Source of the DNA: Cyanobium usitatum str. Tous
GTDB taxonomy: Bacteria > Cyanobacteriota > Cyanobacteriia > PCC-6307 > Cyanobiaceae
Direction: 5' to 3'
Length of the DNA stretch: 64,000 nt
Assembly (NCBI RefSeq): GCF_963920485.1
Contig: NZ_OY986431.1
Span: 1 to 64,000 of the forward strand
Shown here piece after piece: positions 62,477 through 64,000 of this stretch. The notes under the pieces were generated by a model that saw nothing but the letters and a program-made list of their open reading frames with translations, made no database searches and was not told where the DNA came from. How positions within the stretch are numbered: position 1 is the stretch's first letter; each line of letters begins with the position of its first letter. A program made the position numbers and the translations under genes.

Positions 62477-63208
62477 TCAGATCAGGCCGCTGAGGGTCGG
62501 TGCCCCAAGGGCGGCCAGCAGGAAAAGGGCATCTACCGCCAAGGTTGTGGCCAAGGCTGCGCTGGTAATGCGTCCCACCTCGCCCAAACCCCAGAGCCAG
62601 CGGCAGCCTTGAACCAGCACAGCAGCGCAGAGCACAACCAACACCAGGCTTTGGGGGGCGAGCACTTGCTGGGCGGCAGCTTGCAGGAGCAGGGGTGCTT
62701 GGGTGCTGCCCGCATTGAGGACCAAGGGCCAGGAGGGCATCAGCCCGGTACCGGCTATGGCTGCATCAGTGGCTGCCGTACCAAGCAGGGACCCTAAATA
62801 GAAACCGCAGGCAACTTTCCAGCGGCTCTGCAGTCCTGCCAGAGCCAGGGGCAGAGCAAAGGCCTCGATGGGTAGGTGCCACACCGGATGGAGCCGGCAC
62901 CAGCCCCAAAACAGGCTGCCAGCCAGCCAGCTGCCGCAGAAACCAACCAGCAATTCTCCGGCACGACTGGCTCGAGGATTGGGGTGCCGACTCAGGGCTA
63001 GTGCCAGGCCAAGCAGGGGCACCGTGAATAGAACCGCACTGAAAGGTGCTAGCCGCACCCAGGGAGCCTGCAGGAAAACTGGCAGGGTGACCAAAAATCC
63101 GCTGATCAGGCTCAGGCCAGGGTTGCGGCACAGTTGCAGCAACGCACGCAGCGAAGGTACGGGCGGAAGGCCTGCCGGGGCTATTGCGCTGGGAGGAGCC
63201 CCGACCAC
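62477..63208 (-). CDS. DUF3120 membrane protein
   Basis: A 243-residue integral membrane protein with six to seven helices and a short polar N-terminus. Segments such as PWVRLAPFSAVLFTVPLLGL, GFCGSWLAGSLFWGWCRLHP and FYLGSLLGTAATDAAIAGTG correspond to the DUF3120 family of cyanobacteria, without known function. The GTG at 63208 is taken as start. It is divergent from uppP. Confidence 0.82.
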   Translation of the reverse strand: MVGAPPSAIAPAGLPPVPSLRALLQLCRNPGLSLISGFLVTLPVFLQAPWVRLAPFSAVLFTVPLLGLALALSRHPNPRASRAGELLVGFCGSWLAGSLFWGWCRLHPVWHLPIEAFALPLALAGLQSRWKVACGFYLGSLLGTAATDAAIAGTGLMPSWPLVLNAGSTQAPLLLQAAAQQVLAPQSLVLVVLCAAVLVQGCRWLWGLGEVGRITSAALATTLAVDALFLLAALGAPTLSGLI

Positions 63209-63293
63209 CAAAAATTGTGAAGAAAGATGCGCAACCTTAAGGGTTCAAGCGGGTAGGCGCGCCATAGGGTCGCTTCAGCTCGTGTTGCCCGCG

Positions 63294-64000
63294 ATGTTTT
63301 TGCCGAACCTGCCTGTTGCGGTGATCGGTTTCTGGGAAGCCTGCTTTCGCTCCCTTGTGCTGGGGGTTTTGCAGGGGCTAACGGAGTTTTTACCGATCAG
63401 CAGCACCGCCCACCTCAAGGTGGTGCCGGTGTTGCTCGGCTGGGGCGACCCGGGGGTGGCGGTCACGGCGGTGATTCAGCTGGGCAGCATCGCGGCGGTG
63501 CTGGCCTATTTCCGCTCAGACCTGGCTGAAGTGTTGCGAGGCGTGGGCCGGGCCTGCCGCCACGGTCAGTGGGGCGAACCCTCTGCTCGCATGGGGGTCG
63601 CCATTGCCCTCGGCACTCTGCCGATTGTGTTTGCTGGTTCGGCTTTGAAGCTTTGGGTGCCCGATTACGACAACTCGCCGCTGCGCAGCATGGCCTCGAT
63701 TGCGGTCGTGTCGATCGTGATGGCTTTGCTGTTGGCATTGGCCGAGCTGGTGGGTAGCCGTCGCCGCGAGCTGGTTGATGTGCAGCCCCGTGATGGTGTC
63801 TGGGTCGGCCTGGCTCAGGCCCTGGCTTTGGTGCCAGGCGTTTCCCGCTCGGGGAGCACCCTCACTGCCGCTTTGTTTGACAGCTGGCAGCGCCCGGCCG
63901 CCGCCCGCTTCTCCTTTTTGTTGGGCATTCCTGCAATCACCCTGGCGGGGCTGGTGTCGCTCAAGGAGGCATTCAGTGCGCCAACTGGTGGCGGCGCCGT
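63294..64000 (+). CDS. uppP: Undecaprenyl-diphosphatase UppP (5' part)
   Basis: The gene runs off the window end; about 235 residues are visible. UppP (BacA) dephosphorylates undecaprenyl diphosphate in the membrane, recycling the carrier for peptidoglycan. Signature 1 LQGLTEFLPISSTAHLKVVP (about residues 27-46, catalytic Glu) and signature 2 LVPGVSRSGSTLTAALFDSW are intact, with several hydrophobic helices between. The ATG at 63294 is used. It is divergent from DUF3120 with 85 bp between starts. Confidence 0.95.
   Translation, partial: MFLPNLPVAVIGFWEACFRSLVLGVLQGLTEFLPISSTAHLKVVPVLLGWGDPGVAVTAVIQLGSIAAVLAYFRSDLAEVLRGVGRACRHGQWGEPSARMGVAIALGTLPIVFAGSALKLWVPDYDNSPLRSMASIAVVSIVMALLLALAELVGSRRRELVDVQPRDGVWVGLAQALALVPGVSRSGSTLTAALFDSWQRPAAARFSFLLGIPAITLAGLVSLKEAFSAPTGGGA

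Overview
The window is gene-dense, GC-rich chromosomal DNA of an oxygenic cyanobacterium. It encodes photosystem II proteins (psbD, psbU), a cytochrome b6f subunit (petL), subunits of the cyanobacterial NDH-1 complex (ndhG, E, D, F, M, O, plus a Crr7 homologue), the plant-type carotenoid desaturases crtP and crtQ, Ycf proteins (ycf3, ycf34, a Ycf33/DUF751 protein) and the regulators RpaA, RpaB and RbcR. HIP1 palindromes (GCGATCGC) recur, for example at 45308-45315. Gene content and protein style (porin with an SLH domain and coiled coil, psbU present, psbD as a solo copy) fit the marine/freshwater picocyanobacteria of the Synechococcus/Cyanobium group. They do not fit Prochlorococcus, which lacks psbU. 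The species assignment is inference.

Layout. 1-3.5 kb: end of the ndh operon (ndhG-ndhE), NAD kinase, a CYTH protein, a small LuxR-type regulator and metF. 3.5-10 kb, minus strand: a sugar-nucleotide transferase, scpA, a LapA-like protein, and ndhF-ndhD separated by two long perfect hairpins. 10-18.2 kb: an NnrU-like protein, rbcR, ndhM/DUF3172, crtP-crtB, a hydrolase, an RRM protein and a tRNA nucleotidyltransferase. 18.2-24.5 kb: ycf34-tsaB-DUF218 facing a compact cluster rpaB-plsX-fabH-fabD-plsC. 24.5-32 kb: radA, a VapBC-like toxin-antitoxin pair, ycf3 divergent from a copper ATPase, tmk-holB, and rpaA. 32.3-38 kb: tRNA-Asn, an ECF-type ATPase, solo psbD, an Asp/Asn hydroxylase, a small transcription unit of unknown role, the major porin, and a J-domain protein. 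38-50 kb: ndhO, an LpxB-related protein, an IscA-type protein, crtQ, hemD, a glycosyltransferase, nagZ, rbfA, a GST and a Crr7 homologue. 50-64 kb: aroK, a tandem PTPS protein, a RibD-like reductase, a FemAB-like protein, a B12 radical-SAM protein, petL, an MFS permease, rimO, a VKOR-thioredoxin fusion, nadB, psbU, DUF3120 and uppP (cut off by the window end). I saw no insertion sequence, prophage, CRISPR array or rRNA.

How the genes work together. Most of the window is core physiology: cyclic electron flow and respiration (NDH-1), photosystem and cytochrome biogenesis, carotenoid, tetrapyrrole and NAD synthesis, fatty-acid initiation, and light/clock signalling (RpaA, RpaB). Many neighbours overlap by 1-14 bp, often as ATGA, GTGA, TTGA or, in one case, CTGA, which suggests translational coupling.

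The observation I would check first is at the porin gene. Its ribosome-binding region (35918-35927) matches the known target motif of the cyanobacterial sRNA Yfr1. A hairpin loop in the same gene's 3' UTR (37423-37432) carries the exact 10-nt complement. This could make the porin 3' UTR a self-regulatory element or a Yfr1-mimicking sRNA. Other points are a terminator-bounded mini-gene just upstream of the porin and two genes whose only sensible start is CTG preceded by a well-placed Shine-Dalgarno sequence.
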